NCBI RefSeq assembly: GCF_003473545.1
Contig: NZ_QUCM01000006.1
Coordinates: 132,159-196,158, forward strand
Length of the DNA stretch: 64,000 nucleotides
DNA from: Clostridium sp. AM22-11AC
Lineage (GTDB): Bacteria; Bacillota; Clostridia; Lachnospirales; Lachnospiraceae
Direction: 5' to 3'
Of the stretch, positions 33,544-43,228 are shown one piece after another (the first letter of the stretch is position 1; every line of letters begins with the position of its first letter). The notes under the pieces are model-generated. The model was not told where the DNA came from and made no database searches. It saw only the letters and a list, made by a program, of their open reading frames with translations. A program made the position numbers and the translations under genes.

Positions 33544-34173
33544 TTAAAATTCATCACACTCCAGCTTGCTGATGGATACTTCATAAGCAATACGCTTCTC
33601 ACATTCTGTCTCCGTGATCTTCTTTGTATACTCCCGGCTCTGGACTCTTCCCCAGATACGGACCCTTGTTCCAACCTCAAAGCCAGAAGCAAAACGGGCA
33701 TTACGGCCCCAGCTGATACAAGGGATATAATCTGATTTTCCATAAGGACGGTTTACAGCTAAAAGAAGGTCTGCGATCTCTCTTCCAAGAGGTGTTTTGC
33801 GGTAGATCGGCGCCTTGCAGATATAGCCGTCTAAGAAGATCTGGTTCGTCTTTGTGTAATCGGTAAATTCATCCATAAAATGGATCTCACGTACAAATAC
33901 CGATAACATCAGGCGGTTTTTAGTACCTTCGTGACGGTTATAGGAACGGAACTGGCCAACGGCTTCCATGGTACAGCCCTTATAGTCCTTATGTACATCC
34001 ACAAGCCGCTCAGAAACCATTAAAGGAATGATATCCGCCTGTTCACTTAAACGGTTGACAGATAATTCTACCATATAAAAGCCTTCTCCAAAGACCTCAT
34101 GGCTGAATGTGAAATCTGATACGATCTCTCCGATCACACTTACCTTGTTGTTTTCGATCATTTTTTCTGTCAT
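33544..34173 (-). CDS. SSB-like protein with two OB-fold segments
   Basis: A 209-aa protein. The first half (residues about 8-95, NNKVSVIGEIVSDFTFSHE ... NRLMLSVFVREI) and the second half (about 102-205, NQIFLDGYICKAPIYRKTPLG ... RVRIWGRVQSREY) each resemble a single-stranded-DNA-binding OB fold. LGREIADLLLAVNRPYGKSD is close to the SSB core motif. It lacks the acidic DDDIPF-type tail of replicative SSB. The start at 34173 follows GAGGAG. It may be a specialised SSB paralog; its cellular role is not known to me. Confidence 0.7.
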   Translation of the reverse strand: MTEKMIENNKVSVIGEIVSDFTFSHEVFGEGFYMVELSVNRLSEQADIIPLMVSERLVDVHKDYKGCTMEAVGQFRSYNRHEGTKNRLMLSVFVREIHFMDEFTDYTKTNQIFLDGYICKAPIYRKTPLGREIADLLLAVNRPYGKSDYIPCISWGRNARFASGFEVGTRVRIWGRVQSREYTKKITETECEKRIAYEVSISKLECDEF

Positions 34174-34204
34174 AGTACTTCTCCTCTTCTTTTCCATTTT
34201 TATT

Positions 34205-34385
34205 TTATGATACCAGGGTCAAAAGGTGGGAAATCCGACGCAAGCTTGCTTGCAGGAGGATTTATCAACTTGGGACCCGCCAAAAACATGAGTAAGAAGC
34301 CATTTTTTGAAGAAAAATGAGCGGATTACGAATGTTTTTAGGATTGCGTGAGTGCAACGCACGTAGCAATCCGGTATCTTGGGGG
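34205..34385. repeat. Dispersed palindromic repeat, copy 1
   Basis: This intergenic copy lies 31 bp upstream of the SSB-like gene. It begins GATACCAGGG and ends GCAATCCGGTATC, so the tips are inverted. It holds three modules: a nested stem (GGGTC..GACCC around AAATCC..GGATTT around GCAAGC-TT-GCTTGC), a central block shared with copy 3, and a terminal hairpin GGATTGC..GCAATCC. Copies 2 and 3 are at 37194 and 40128. Confidence 0.8.
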
Positions 34386-34452
34386 CCATGTACCTTTGGA
34401 CACCTACATAGATAATTTATGAAAAGATGAAAAGAAATAGACCGGATATGCA

Positions 34453-34507
34453 TAAAAATCCACCTCTGTTTTCCGACATAAAACGACAGGAGAAACAGCG
34501 GTGGATC
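34453..34507 (-). terminator. Terminator of the Ca2+-type ATPase
   Basis: ATCCACC.CTGTTT pairs with AAACAG.GGTGGAT, followed by TTTTTATGC on the minus strand, 25 nt after the ATPase stop. Confidence 0.75.
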
Positions 34508-34531
34508 TTACATATGATTTCCTAACAATAT

Positions 34532-37162
34532 TTATTTTTCAAATAATTTCCAGATCTCGTCCAGTACGATCACACTGCAGGATACACCTAAGATCTTGCA
34601 CCACAATCCTACAGACAGGGGAACTGTCTCAAATACAGCGCCTCCGGCCTGTGTAATGATGATCTGAAGGATCAGGACCAGTAAGAATATGCCAAGCATC
34701 AGCTTATTATTAAGCAGGTTCTTATACATTGGTGTGCGGTCCAGTTCACGGCAGTTAAAAGCATTAAACAGCTGGAATACTACAAACAGGGTAAATAATA
34801 CAGTTGACTCCTGTTCCGGCGCTGCCCCTAAAAAGTTAGTAAAATGCTGGAGCATAAATACAATAGAGATAAAAATACCGTTTACAAAAATACGGCTGAT
34901 CATGGACCTGGAAATAATATTTTCATCTCTTCTTGTAGGCGGATGATTTAAAATATCATCACGGATGGGTTCCAGTCCTAAGGTCAGCGCTGGCGGACCG
35001 TCCATGATAATGTTGATCCATAACAGTTCAAGAGCTGTAAATGGTGTTTCAAAGCCTGCTAAAATGGAACAGACTACAACTACTACAGATGATACGTTTA
35101 CAGTCAGCTGGAACTGGATAAAGCGCTTAAAGTTTTCATAAATAGCACGTCCCCACTGCACAGCCTTCATGATGGTAGAAAAGGAGTCATCCAAAAGGAC
35201 AATATCGCTGGCTTCCTTGGTAACTTCTGTACCTGCAATACCCATGGCAATACCTACGTCTGCATTCTTGATAGCAGGGGCATCATTGATACCGTCACCG
35301 GTTACTGCCACTACATTTCCCTGTGCCTTTAATGCTTTTACCACACGCATCTTTACAAGAGGGGTACTTCTGGCAATAACCTGGATCTTTTTAAGTGCCT
35401 GTGCCAGTTCTTCATCGGACATGTTTTCGATCTCAGATGCCTCTACTGCAATGTGGTCTGCATCCAGCATGTGAAGCTCATCTGCAATAGCTCTTGCAGT
35501 TAAAATATTGTCGCCGGTAAGCATTTTTACTTCAATACCTGCTTTGCGGCAGCGGCCGATGGCACCATAAACATCAGGGCTTAATGGGTCGGAAATAACA
35601 ACGAAACCATCATAGATCAGGTCTGTTTCCAGTTCTTCCTGTGTTTCTTCCCCGGTGTACTGATCCAGCTTTTTATGTGCAAAAGCAAGGATACGTCCTG
35701 CGCGGCTCTGGAAAGAAGTGATCTTTTCTTCCAGTGCATTCTTCTCTTCATCAGACAGATTAACCGACAGGTTCATGATCTTTTCCGGATTTCCCTTTAC
35801 ATAAAGCATATAACCTTCTGCTGTACGCAGGATCGTACTCATATCCTTTTTCTGGGAAGAAAATGGGAAAATGTGGGCAATATCTGTCTCTTCTCTTTTC
35901 TTTGTATAATCCCAGCCTGCTTTTCTGGCTGCTACTAAAAGAGCACATTCCGTAGGATTTCCGATAAAGCTGTCTTTTCCGTCTTCAATCGTCACATTGG
36001 CATTGCTGTTGATACAGAAGTTTTCCAAAAGACAGACGTCCGTAAGCTTCTCAGGCTCTAACAGTTCTCCTTTGGCGTAGATCTGCTGTACGGTCATCTT
36101 ATTTTCTGTTAAAGTTCCTGTTTTATCGGAACAGATGATATTAATACAGCCGACAGTCTCACAGGCGATCATCTTCTTTACCAGAGCATTTTCACGGGAC
36201 ATTTTAATAATGTTTAATGCCAGTGATACAGCCACGATGGTAGGAAGACCTTCCGGAACTGCTGCTACGATCAGGACAATACTGGTGATAAAAGCATCAG
36301 ACACTGTTTCCCAGTTCATGGTATGGGACATGGCAAAACCGATGATCTGGATGGCAAATACGATAAAGGCTGCTGTAGCGCCTAAAACTGTGATCACTTT
36401 TCCCAGACGGTCCAGTTTTTCCTGAAGAGGTGTGGTGTCTTTTTCAATTGAGGATAATTCTTTTGCGATCTGTCCAAACTCTGTATTGTTTCCTACTGCA
36501 GTTACCACTGCTTTTCCTGTACCGCTTGATACAAAGCAGCCGGAATACAGCATGTTTCTGCGCTCTGCCACAGGTGTGGACTGGGGACAGACGTAATCTG
36601 CCTCTTTTGCTGCAGGAAGGCTTTCTCCTGTAAGAGAAGACTCATCGGTGCTGAGGTCATTGCTCTCTAATAATCTTGCATCTGCTACCAGCTTATCTCC
36701 CGTTTCTACTAAAAGGATATCACCTACTACAATGTCCTTCTGCGGGATCAGCTGGGGAGAATTATCTCTTAATGCTTTTACCAGTGTATCTTCATTGATG
36801 CGGTTTAATGCCTCGAAAGCTTTGGCACTTTTTCCCTCTGTAACAATAGTGATCACTACAGATAATGCGATCGCCGCGAAAATACCGGCGCATTCCAGGA
36901 AGTTATATTCTCCACCTGTCATATAGCGGGCAATATTTACTCCTAAGGTGATCACTGCCGCAAAGATCAGCATCAAAAGCATAGGCTCTGTGGAAGCATC
37001 CCAGATCTTTTTAAGCAGGGATTCATGACTTTCCCGGATAAAGGTATTGGAACCATACTTTTTGCGGGACTGCTCTGCCTGTTCTTTTGTCAGGCCGCCG
37101 CTTCCGTCTGAATGCAGGTCTGAAAGTACCTGTTCAGGGGTTTTGGTGTACGCGTCTTTCAT
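34532..37162 (-). CDS. Calcium-type cation-transporting P-type ATPase
   Basis: An 876-aa P2-type ATPase (PMCA/SERCA-like), which pumps Ca2+ out of the cell. The phosphorylation motif CSDKTGTLTENKMT (Asp near residue 345), TGES in SSLTGESLPAAKE, the hinge MLTGDNILTARAIA and TGDGINDAPAIKNADVGIAMG are present. There are about ten membrane helices, four of them C-terminal, and a cation-transporter N-terminal domain (residues 1-60). VPEGLPTIVAVSLA is the calcium-site-I helix 4 motif. The gene stands alone between two repeat-rich spacers. Confidence 0.93.
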   Translation of the reverse strand: MKDAYTKTPEQVLSDLHSDGSGGLTKEQAEQSRKKYGSNTFIRESHESLLKKIWDASTEPMLLMLIFAAVITLGVNIARYMTGGEYNFLECAGIFAAIALSVVITIVTEGKSAKAFEALNRINEDTLVKALRDNSPQLIPQKDIVVGDILLVETGDKLVADARLLESNDLSTDESSLTGESLPAAKEADYVCPQSTPVAERRNMLYSGCFVSSGTGKAVVTAVGNNTEFGQIAKELSSIEKDTTPLQEKLDRLGKVITVLGATAAFIVFAIQIIGFAMSHTMNWETVSDAFITSIVLIVAAVPEGLPTIVAVSLALNIIKMSRENALVKKMIACETVGCINIICSDKTGTLTENKMTVQQIYAKGELLEPEKLTDVCLLENFCINSNANVTIEDGKDSFIGNPTECALLVAARKAGWDYTKKREETDIAHIFPFSSQKKDMSTILRTAEGYMLYVKGNPEKIMNLSVNLSDEEKNALEEKITSFQSRAGRILAFAHKKLDQYTGEETQEELETDLIYDGFVVISDPLSPDVYGAIGRCRKAGIEVKMLTGDNILTARAIADELHMLDADHIAVEASEIENMSDEELAQALKKIQVIARSTPLVKMRVVKALKAQGNVVAVTGDGINDAPAIKNADVGIAMGIAGTEVTKEASDIVLLDDSFSTIMKAVQWGRAIYENFKRFIQFQLTVNVSSVVVVVCSILAGFETPFTALELLWINIIMDGPPALTLGLEPIRDDILNHPPTRRDENIISRSMISRIFVNGIFISIVFMLQHFTNFLGAAPEQESTVLFTLFVVFQLFNAFNCRELDRTPMYKNLLNNKLMLGIFLLVLILQIIITQAGGAVFETVPLSVGLWCKILGVSCSVIVLDEIWKLFEK

Positions 37163-37193
37163 TTTTCTTCTCCTTGTATTTTATTGTTATCAA

Positions 37194-37292
37194 TAATACC
37201 AGATTGCTCCGTGCTTCGCACTCACGCAATCTTCAAAAATCCTCCTGCAAGCAAGCTTGCATCGGATTTTTGAACTTGGGACCCTGTATTAT
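37194..37292. repeat. Dispersed palindromic repeat, copy 2
   Basis: A shorter copy, 32 bp upstream of the Ca2+-type ATPase gene. It keeps the terminal hairpin (AGATTGC..GCAATCT, with GTGC-TTC-GCAC inside) and the nested AAAAATCC..GGATTTTT stem around GCAAGC-AA-GCTTGC, but lacks the central block. Tips read ATACCAG and CCCTGTATTAT. Confidence 0.8.
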
Positions 37293-37302
37293 CATATTAA
37301 AA

Positions 37303-37352
37303 AACGAGACATCATGTATGGCAAATAAGCCATACATGAGTCTCGTTATTTA
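37303..37352 (-). terminator. Terminator of typA
   Basis: AACGAGAC..CATGTATGGC pairs with GCCATACATG..GTCTCGTT, a stem of about 18 bp followed by TTTTTT on the minus strand. Confidence 0.85.
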
Positions 37353-37388
37353 AGACAAGCCAGGTCCTTGACCAGTATGTTGACTTGT

Positions 37389-37410
37389 CACACTGCCCTT
37401 ACAGGCAGTG
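37389..37410. other. Hairpin in the typA 3' region
   Basis: CACTGCC-CTTACA-GGCAGTG is a perfect 7-bp hairpin between the typA stop and its terminator. With the junction element next to it, it makes the typA 3' untranslated region heavily structured. Confidence 0.5.
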
Positions 37411-37445
37411 CCACTACTCCCTCAGTTGGGTATTATATTACTCAC

Positions 37446-37490
37446 GAGCCCCGCGCTACGCGCTCTACTGCCTGCTTACGCAGGCGGCTC
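37446..37490 (-). repeat. Three-way-junction palindromic element, copy 2 (typA 3' region)
   Basis: GAGCC...GGCTC closes GCCTGC-GTAA-GCAGGC and GCGC-GTA-GCGC, with the same AGTAGA joint as the copy in the purB leader (28086-28130). Compared with that copy, one base pair changes from A-T to G-C in the outer stem and one from T-A to C-G in the first hairpin, so pairing is kept. Confidence 0.7.
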
Positions 37491-37500
37491 GCATATATTT

Positions 37501-39333
37501 CTACTTATTTTTGAAAGAAGCTCTCTTACGAAGAGTTGGATCCAGGATCTTCTTACGGATACGCAGGCTCTCTGGGGTTACTTCCAGAAGTTCATCTGTA
37601 TCGATGAAGTCCAGGCACTGCTCCAGGCTCATGATCTTAGGCGGAGTCAGCTTTAATGCTTCATCAGCGCTGGAAGAACGTGTGTTGGTCAGCTTCTTGG
37701 TCTTGCAGACATTGATCTCAACGTCTTCAGCCTTCGGGCTCTGTCCGATGACCATACCAGAATATACCTTAACACCAGGTCCGATGAACAGAGTACCTCT
37801 CTCCTGTGCATTGAACAGACCGTAAGTAATAGACTCACCAGCCTCAAATGCGATCAGGGAACCGGTCTGACGATATGCGATATCACCTTTGTACTCAGCG
37901 TAGCCGTCGAAAATTGTATTTAAGATACCATTACCCTTTGTATCAGTCATGAAATCGCCTCTGTAGCCGATCAGGCCTCTGGAAGGAATGGAGAATTCCA
38001 GTCTGGAATAGCCGCCAGCTGCCTGGCTCATACCCTGAAGAGCACCCTTTCTGGAGGTCAGCTTCTGGATAACAACACCGGTGTATTCTTCCGGAACATC
38101 AATATAAGCTAATTCCATTGGCTCTAATCTGCGGTTGCGCTCGTCATATTTGTAAAGAACTTCTGCCTTACTTACTGCGAACTCATATCCCTCACGACGC
38201 ATATTCTCGATCAGAACGGACAGATGCAGCTCACCACGACCGGATACCTTGAAGCAGTCTGCAGAGTCAGTTTCCTCTACACGAAGGCTGACGTCTGTAT
38301 TTAACTCACGGAACAGTCTGTCTCTTAAGTGACGAGAGGTGATGAATTTACCTTCCTGTCCGGCTAACGGGCTGTCATTTACCATGAAATACATAGCAAT
38401 AGTCGGCTCGGAGATCTTCTGGAATGGGATCGCTTCCGGATTTTCAGGGGAGCAGATAGTATCTCCAATGTGGATATCTGCAATACCGGAGATAGCTACG
38501 ATAGAACCGATCTCTGCCTTCTGTACTTCTACTCTCTTTAAGCCATCGAACTCATACAGCTTACCGATCTTGATCTTTTTGAACTTATCCGGATCATGAT
38601 GGTTTACCAGAACACATTCCTGGTTTACCTTTAAGCTGCCGTTGTCGATCTTACCAACACCGATACGTCCTACGAACTCATTGTAGTCAATGGTACTGAT
38701 CAGAACCTGGGTTGGAGCTTCCGGATCACCTTCCGGAGCCGGGATATGCTTAACGATGGTTTCAAACAGAGGTTCCATATCATTGTTGGTATCATCTAAT
38801 TCATATCTTGCAAAACCTGCTCTTGCAGATGCATAGATAAATGGGCAGTCTAACTGCTCATCAGAAGCGTCCAGATCCATCATCAGTTCCAGAGTCTCAT
38901 CAATAACCTCTGCCGGTCTTGCTTCCGGACGGTCGATCTTGTTGATGCAGACGATAACGGAAAGGTCTAATTCCAGAGCCTTCTGAAGCACGAACTTTGT
39001 CTGAGGCATAGGACCTTCGTAAGCATCCACTACCAGTACAACACCGTTTACCATTTTAAGTACACGCTCTACTTCACCGCCGAAGTCTGCATGTCCTGGT
39101 GTGTCGATGATATTGATCTTTGTATCTTTGTAGTATACAGCGGTATTCTTGGAAAGGATGGTGATACCTCTCTCACGCTCAATATCGTTGGAGTCCATTA
39201 CACGTTCCTGAACTTCCTGGTTGGCACGGAATACACCGCTCTGCTTTAACAGCTGGTCTACCAGAGTTGTTTTACCATGGTCTACGTGGGCGATAATGGC
39301 AATGTTTCTTACATCTTCTCTTTTTGTCTTCAT
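37501..39333 (-). CDS. typA: Translational GTPase TypA/BipA
   Basis: A 610-aa ribosome-associated GTPase related to EF-G that helps 50S assembly and stress responses. G motifs: [15 protein letters not shown] (P-loop), [12 protein letters not shown] and [13 protein letters not shown]-like domains follow, then the BipA-specific C-terminal domain ([20 protein letters not shown]). Length is typical. It has its own promoter (39389-39417), and the 3' side carries several hairpins before the terminator. Confidence 0.96.
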   Translation of the reverse strand: MKTKREDVRNIAIIAHVDHGKTTLVDQLLKQSGVFRANQEVQERVMDSNDIERERGITILSKNTAVYYKDTKINIIDTPGHADFGGEVERVLKMVNGVVLVVDAYEGPMPQTKFVLQKALELDLSVIVCINKIDRPEARPAEVIDETLELMMDLDASDEQLDCPFIYASARAGFARYELDDTNNDMEPLFETIVKHIPAPEGDPEAPTQVLISTIDYNEFVGRIGVGKIDNGSLKVNQECVLVNHHDPDKFKKIKIGKLYEFDGLKRVEVQKAEIGSIVAISGIADIHIGDTICSPENPEAIPFQKISEPTIAMYFMVNDSPLAGQEGKFITSRHLRDRLFRELNTDVSLRVEETDSADCFKVSGRGELHLSVLIENMRREGYEFAVSKAEVLYKYDERNRRLEPMELAYIDVPEEYTGVVIQKLTSRKGALQGMSQAAGGYSRLEFSIPSRGLIGYRGDFMTDTKGNGILNTIFDGYAEYKGDIAYRQTGSLIAFEAGESITYGLFNAQERGTLFIGPGVKVYSGMVIGQSPKAEDVEINVCKTKKLTNTRSSSADEALKLTPPKIMSLEQCLDFIDTDELLEVTPESLRIRKKILDPTLRKRASFKNK

Positions 39334-39388
39334 AGTGATTATCTTCCTTTTATATATACGAATCTTTTTGTCTCAGCCACAATTTTGT

Positions 39389-39417
39389 AGTATAGCATTC
39401 CATACTCCATATTGCAA
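39389..39417 (-). promoter_or_regulatory. SigA-type promoter of typA
   Basis: TTGCAA at 39417-39412 and TATACT at 39394-39389, spacer 17 bp, about 55 nt ahead of the start codon and after the yigZ-like gene. Confidence 0.7.
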
Positions 39418-39446
39418 GGATTTTTTCATTGTATTTTCTTTGTACT

Positions 39447-40103
39447 TTATAACAATATTAGTTCTCCCCCGCACTTTCCATAGTACACTTCCCCGTCTGT
39501 GCGGATCACTGCCCTGCCGTTTGTGCTTTCCACCAGCTTGGCCTTAAAACTTTCTTCCTGCTCTCCCGGCACTAAAAAGATAAATACCACTTTATCTGTA
39601 TACTGGCTGTCCAGTGTGTCAATGCCTTCCTGGGCTGCAAGGTACTGGATTTTTCCCACTCCATTGTAATCGGTAATCACTTCCATACGCACTCCCTGTT
39701 TTTTCTCCAGGATCTGTGCATTTGCAAGACCTTCTTTTACTGCCCCGGAATAAGCCCTTACCAGGCCCCCTGTGCCAAGAAGTGTGCCCCCAAAATATCG
39801 GGTGACTACAGCACACACGTCCATCAGTCCTTCTCCCATAAGCACATCCAGCATAGGTTTTCCCGCTGTCTGGGAAGGTTCTCCGTCATCGCTGCATCTT
39901 GCTGTAGGCGTTGCCCCTTCTCCTTTAAGAATATAGGCATAACAGTTATGCCTTGCATCCCAGTATTTCTTTCTGGTCTCTTCTACGAAGGCCAAAGCCT
40001 CTTCTTCTGACTTTACAGGCCGTATCTGGGCAATGAACCGGGATTTTTTCTCCACCAGTTCTCCCATTCCTTCCTTATATATAATCTTACAGTTTTCCGC
40101 CAC
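39447..40103 (-). CDS. YigZ/IMPACT family protein
   Basis: A 218-aa protein with the UPF0029/IMPACT N-terminal domain (KKSRFIAQIRPVKSEEEALAF ... DARHNCYAYIL ... SDDGEPSQTAGKPMLDVL ... VVTRYFGGTLLGTGGLVRAY) and a small ferredoxin-like C-terminal domain (about 135-215). Bacterial members have no settled function; the eukaryotic relative IMPACT inhibits a translation kinase. It lies between typA and a repeat copy and appears to be a single-gene unit. Confidence 0.9.
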   Translation of the reverse strand: MAENCKIIYKEGMGELVEKKSRFIAQIRPVKSEEEALAFVEETRKKYWDARHNCYAYILKGEGATPTARCSDDGEPSQTAGKPMLDVLMGEGLMDVCAVVTRYFGGTLLGTGGLVRAYSGAVKEGLANAQILEKKQGVRMEVITDYNGVGKIQYLAAQEGIDTLDSQYTDKVVFIFLVPGEQEESFKAKLVESTNGRAVIRTDGEVYYGKCGGELILL

Positions 40104-40127
40104 TTTATACGCTCCTTATAAAAACAT

Positions 40128-40268
40128 TTATAAAAACATTCGTAATCCGCTCATTTTTCTTCAAAAAATGGCTTCTTACTCATGTTTTTGGCGGGACCCA
40201 AGTTCAAAAATCCTCCTGCAAGCAAGCTTGCATCGGATTTACGACCTTTTGTCCCTGGTATCATCATA
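40128..40268. repeat. Dispersed palindromic repeat, copy 3
   Basis: This copy lies 25 bp upstream of the yigZ-like gene, in reverse orientation to copy 1. It has the central block, then GGGAC..GTCCC around AAATCC..GGATTT around GCAAGC-AA-GCTTGC, ending CCCTGGTATCATCAT. The outer stem GGGAC/GTCCC replaces GGGTC/GACCC of copy 1, a compensatory change. Confidence 0.8.
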
Positions 40269-40310
40269 ATATAGTTATCCCACTCTTGCAAGCGGCTATT
40301 AGTATCCCCC

Positions 40311-40339
40311 TTTTCATTTTCTGAAAATTGTTGTATAAT
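40311..40339 (+). promoter_or_regulatory. Promoter of the PBP1A gene
   Basis: TATAAT at 40334-40339 with a weak -35 (TTTTCA at 40311-40316), spacer 17 bp, about 60 nt before the start codon. Confidence 0.55.
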
Positions 40340-40401
40340 CGTAGGAGTTTAATCGGCTATTTTCTGTTCAAAATGCCGACACACTGCGTAAAGGAGACTA
40401 T

Positions 40402-43122
40402 ATGAACTACGGACAATATGAGACTGAGCGAAGGCTTAAGTCCCTTTCATCTAAGACCGGAAAGTACACATCCAAACTTGTTTTTAATATTTTCAAGGCA
40501 TTTTTTATCCTGTTCCTTTTCCTGGCAGTTGCAGGTGCTGCAGTTGGTTTCGGAATGATCAAGGGTATTATTGATAATGCCCCTTCTGTGGATATTATGA
40601 ACATCCAGCCGGACCGTTTTGCTACTACGGTTTATGATGCAGATGGAAATCTGACAGAAACTCTTGTTACCAGCGGCTCCAACCGTGAGTCAGCCACTTA
40701 CGAAGAACTTCCTGAAAATCTGGTCAATGCCTTTGTTGCCATTGAAGACTCCCGTTTCTGGACCCATGACGGCATTGATCTTCGTTCCATTGCCAGAGCT
40801 GTAAAAGGCGTAGTCAGTGATGATTATTCCGGCGGTGGAAGTACCATTACCCAGCAGCTGATCAAAAATAATATTTTTTCCGGCGGTATGGAGACAAGCT
40901 GGGGCGCCCGTATTGAGCGAAAGCTCCAGGAACAGTACCTGGCAGTCCAGCTGGAAAAAAATTCCGGTTTAAACAAAGAAGAAACAAAAAAAACTATTAT
41001 CACCAACTATCTGAACACCATTAACCTGGGCAGCAATACCCTGGGAGTTAAGGTTGCCGCACGGCGGTATTTTAATAAAGAAGTTTCTGACCTTACTCTT
41101 GCAGAGTGTACCGTCCTTGCATCTATCACTTCCAATCCTTCCCGATATAATCCCATTACCAATCCTGAAAACAACAATACAAGACGTCAGATCGTCCTTC
41201 AGAACATGGTAGACCAGAATTATATCTCCAAACAGGATATGGAAAATGCTCTTTCTGATGATGTATATGACCGGATCCAGAATGTAAATACCGCTACCAA
41301 GGAGACCAACTCCCACTACAGCTATTTTACAGACGAACTGATCGAACAGGTGACAGAAGCCTTAATGAAGAAATTAGGCTACACCGAAAGCCAGGCAAGC
41401 AATCTGGTATATTCCGGCGGACTTAAGATCTACACCACCCAGGATCCGAAGATCCAGGCAATCGTAGATGAAGAAGTCAATGATCCAGGCAATTATACAG
41501 TCGCTAAATACTCTGTGGAATACCGTCTTTCTGTCAACCATGCAGATGGCACTACCCAGCATTATTCAGAAGAAAATTTACGTGCCTACCGTAAGAACAC
41601 TTTAGGAGACACTTCTTTCGAAGGACTTTACAACAGCAAAGAAGAAGTCCAGGCAGATATTGACCGGTACAAAGAATGGCTTTTAAAAGACGGGGATGAT
41701 GTGATCGCAGAACGTCAGAACCTGATTCTGCAGCCTCAGGCATCCTTCTTTATCATGGATCAGCACACAGGTGAGGTAAAAGCCCTTTCCGGCGGCCGCG
41801 GCGAGAAAACAGCCAGCCGTACCTTAAACCGTGCTACCAATGTTTACCGCCAGCCAGGTTCTTCTTTTAAAGTACTTACTGCATTTGCTCCTGCTATTGA
41901 TACCTGCGGAGCCACCCTGGGAACCGTTTACTATGACGCGCCTTATACCATTGGCACTAAAACTTTCCGCAACTGGTGGGGAGAGAGCCGTGGATTTACC
42001 GGTTATTCCAACATCCGTGAAGGTATTATCTACTCCATGAACATTGTAGCAGTCCGTACTTTAATGGAAACTGTTACTCCCCAGCTTGGTGTGGAATATG
42101 CAGAAAACCTAGGCATTACTTCTCTTACCAAGGATGATCTGGGCGCTGCTCTCTCATTAGGCGGTATTACAAAAGGTGTTTCCAACATGGAACTGACTGC
42201 TGCTTATGCAGCTATTGCAAACGGCGGTGTTTACACCACCCCAAGATTTTTCACAAAGATATTAGACCACGATGGCAAGGTGCTGATCGACAATGAACCG
42301 GAGACCAAGCAGGTATTAAAGGACTCCACTGCTTTCCTGTTAACAGATGCCATGTCAGAGTCCATGAAAGCAAACAGGAAATTTGCCCGCTCCGGTGTAT
42401 CCATTAACTCCACCAGTACCCGTGCAGCCCTTACAGGTATGTCTGCAGCAGGTAAAAGTGGTACCACCACCAGCAACAATGACGTATGGTTCGTAGGTTT
42501 TACCCCTTATTACACTGCCGGTGTATGGGGCGGCTGTGACAACAACCAGAAGTTAAAGCATGGCGGCGTGGACAACGGCGGAACCTCTTTCCACAAAGAT
42601 ATCTGGCGCAATATCATGAACCGGGTACATGAAGGTCTGGAAGATCCCGGATTTACGGTTCCTGACAGTGTGGAGACTGCTGAGATCTGCCGCAAATCCG
42701 GAAAACGTGCTGTATCCGGCGTATGTGACCATGATCCAAGAGGAGATGCTGTCTACACTGAATATTTTGCAAAAGGAACGGCTCCTACTGAAGTCTGCGA
42801 CAAACATGTGGCAGTAACCGTATGTGCAGAGTCCGGAAAACGTTCCACCGAATACTGCCCGACCAAGACCACCAAGGTATGTATGGTACTTCCGGAAGGT
42901 GAAGAGGATCTGGCTACGGATGACTCTGTTTTCTCCATCCCAGGTTACTGTAACATCCACGGCCGCAATTCCACCATCATCTCTCCTACCATTGAAGATA
43001 ATGATAATTCCGGCGATGAAACCACGGCTCCTACCAAAGCAACCGTAGTGCCTGTAGGACCAGGCTATCAGCCTACCACTGCGCCGGAATGGGAATATAC
43101 AGGACCGGGAGCCAAACATTAA
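40402..43122 (+). CDS. Class A penicillin-binding protein (PBP1A family)
   Basis: A 906-aa bifunctional peptidoglycan synthase. A short cytoplasmic tail and one transmembrane helix (about 30-56) are followed by the GT51 glycosyltransferase domain (EDSRFWTHDGIDLRSIARAV with catalytic Glu; GGSTITQQLIKN) and the transpeptidase domain: active Ser487 in GSSFK, then SMN and KSGTT. A Cys-rich C-terminal region (CRKSGKRAVSGVC, CAESGKRSTEYC) and a Thr/Pro/Gly-rich tail end the protein; these repeat-like Cys pairs are common in clostridial PBP1 but their role is unclear. The nearest ribosome site is AAAGGAG. Confidence 0.95.
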   Translation: MNYGQYETERRLKSLSSKTGKYTSKLVFNIFKAFFILFLFLAVAGAAVGFGMIKGIIDNAPSVDIMNIQPDRFATTVYDADGNLTETLVTSGSNRESATYEELPENLVNAFVAIEDSRFWTHDGIDLRSIARAVKGVVSDDYSGGGSTITQQLIKNNIFSGGMETSWGARIERKLQEQYLAVQLEKNSGLNKEETKKTIITNYLNTINLGSNTLGVKVAARRYFNKEVSDLTLAECTVLASITSNPSRYNPITNPENNNTRRQIVLQNMVDQNYISKQDMENALSDDVYDRIQNVNTATKETNSHYSYFTDELIEQVTEALMKKLGYTESQASNLVYSGGLKIYTTQDPKIQAIVDEEVNDPGNYTVAKYSVEYRLSVNHADGTTQHYSEENLRAYRKNTLGDTSFEGLYNSKEEVQADIDRYKEWLLKDGDDVIAERQNLILQPQASFFIMDQHTGEVKALSGGRGEKTASRTLNRATNVYRQPGSSFKVLTAFAPAIDTCGATLGTVYYDAPYTIGTKTFRNWWGESRGFTGYSNIREGIIYSMNIVAVRTLMETVTPQLGVEYAENLGITSLTKDDLGAALSLGGITKGVSNMELTAAYAAIANGGVYTTPRFFTKILDHDGKVLIDNEPETKQVLKDSTAFLLTDAMSESMKANRKFARSGVSINSTSTRAALTGMSAAGKSGTTTSNNDVWFVGFTPYYTAGVWGGCDNNQKLKHGGVDNGGTSFHKDIWRNIMNRVHEGLEDPGFTVPDSVETAEICRKSGKRAVSGVCDHDPRGDAVYTEYFAKGTAPTEVCDKHVAVTVCAESGKRSTEYCPTKTTKVCMVLPEGEEDLATDDSVFSIPGYCNIHGRNSTIISPTIEDNDNSGDETTAPTKATVVPVGPGYQPTTAPEWEYTGPGAKH

Positions 43123-43165
43123 GCTTTTAAACTGCAAACATAAAACCGTGATCTGTTGACTGCGC

Positions 43166-43213
43166 AAAAACAGGGACTGTTGTATTTGATAACACAATAG
43201 TCCCTGTTTTTTT
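43166..43213. terminator. Bidirectional terminator between PBP1A and spoVAE
   Basis: AACAGGGACT.TTGT pairs with ACAA.AGTCCCTGTT, with A and T runs on the two sides, between convergent genes. Confidence 0.85.
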
Positions 43214-43228
43214 GATCTGATCCACTCT

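Noticed and set aside
34265..34453. 62-codon frame on the minus strand
   Set aside because: It lies in dispersed repeat copy 1; length and composition follow from the repeat and copies 2 and 3 do not keep the frame.
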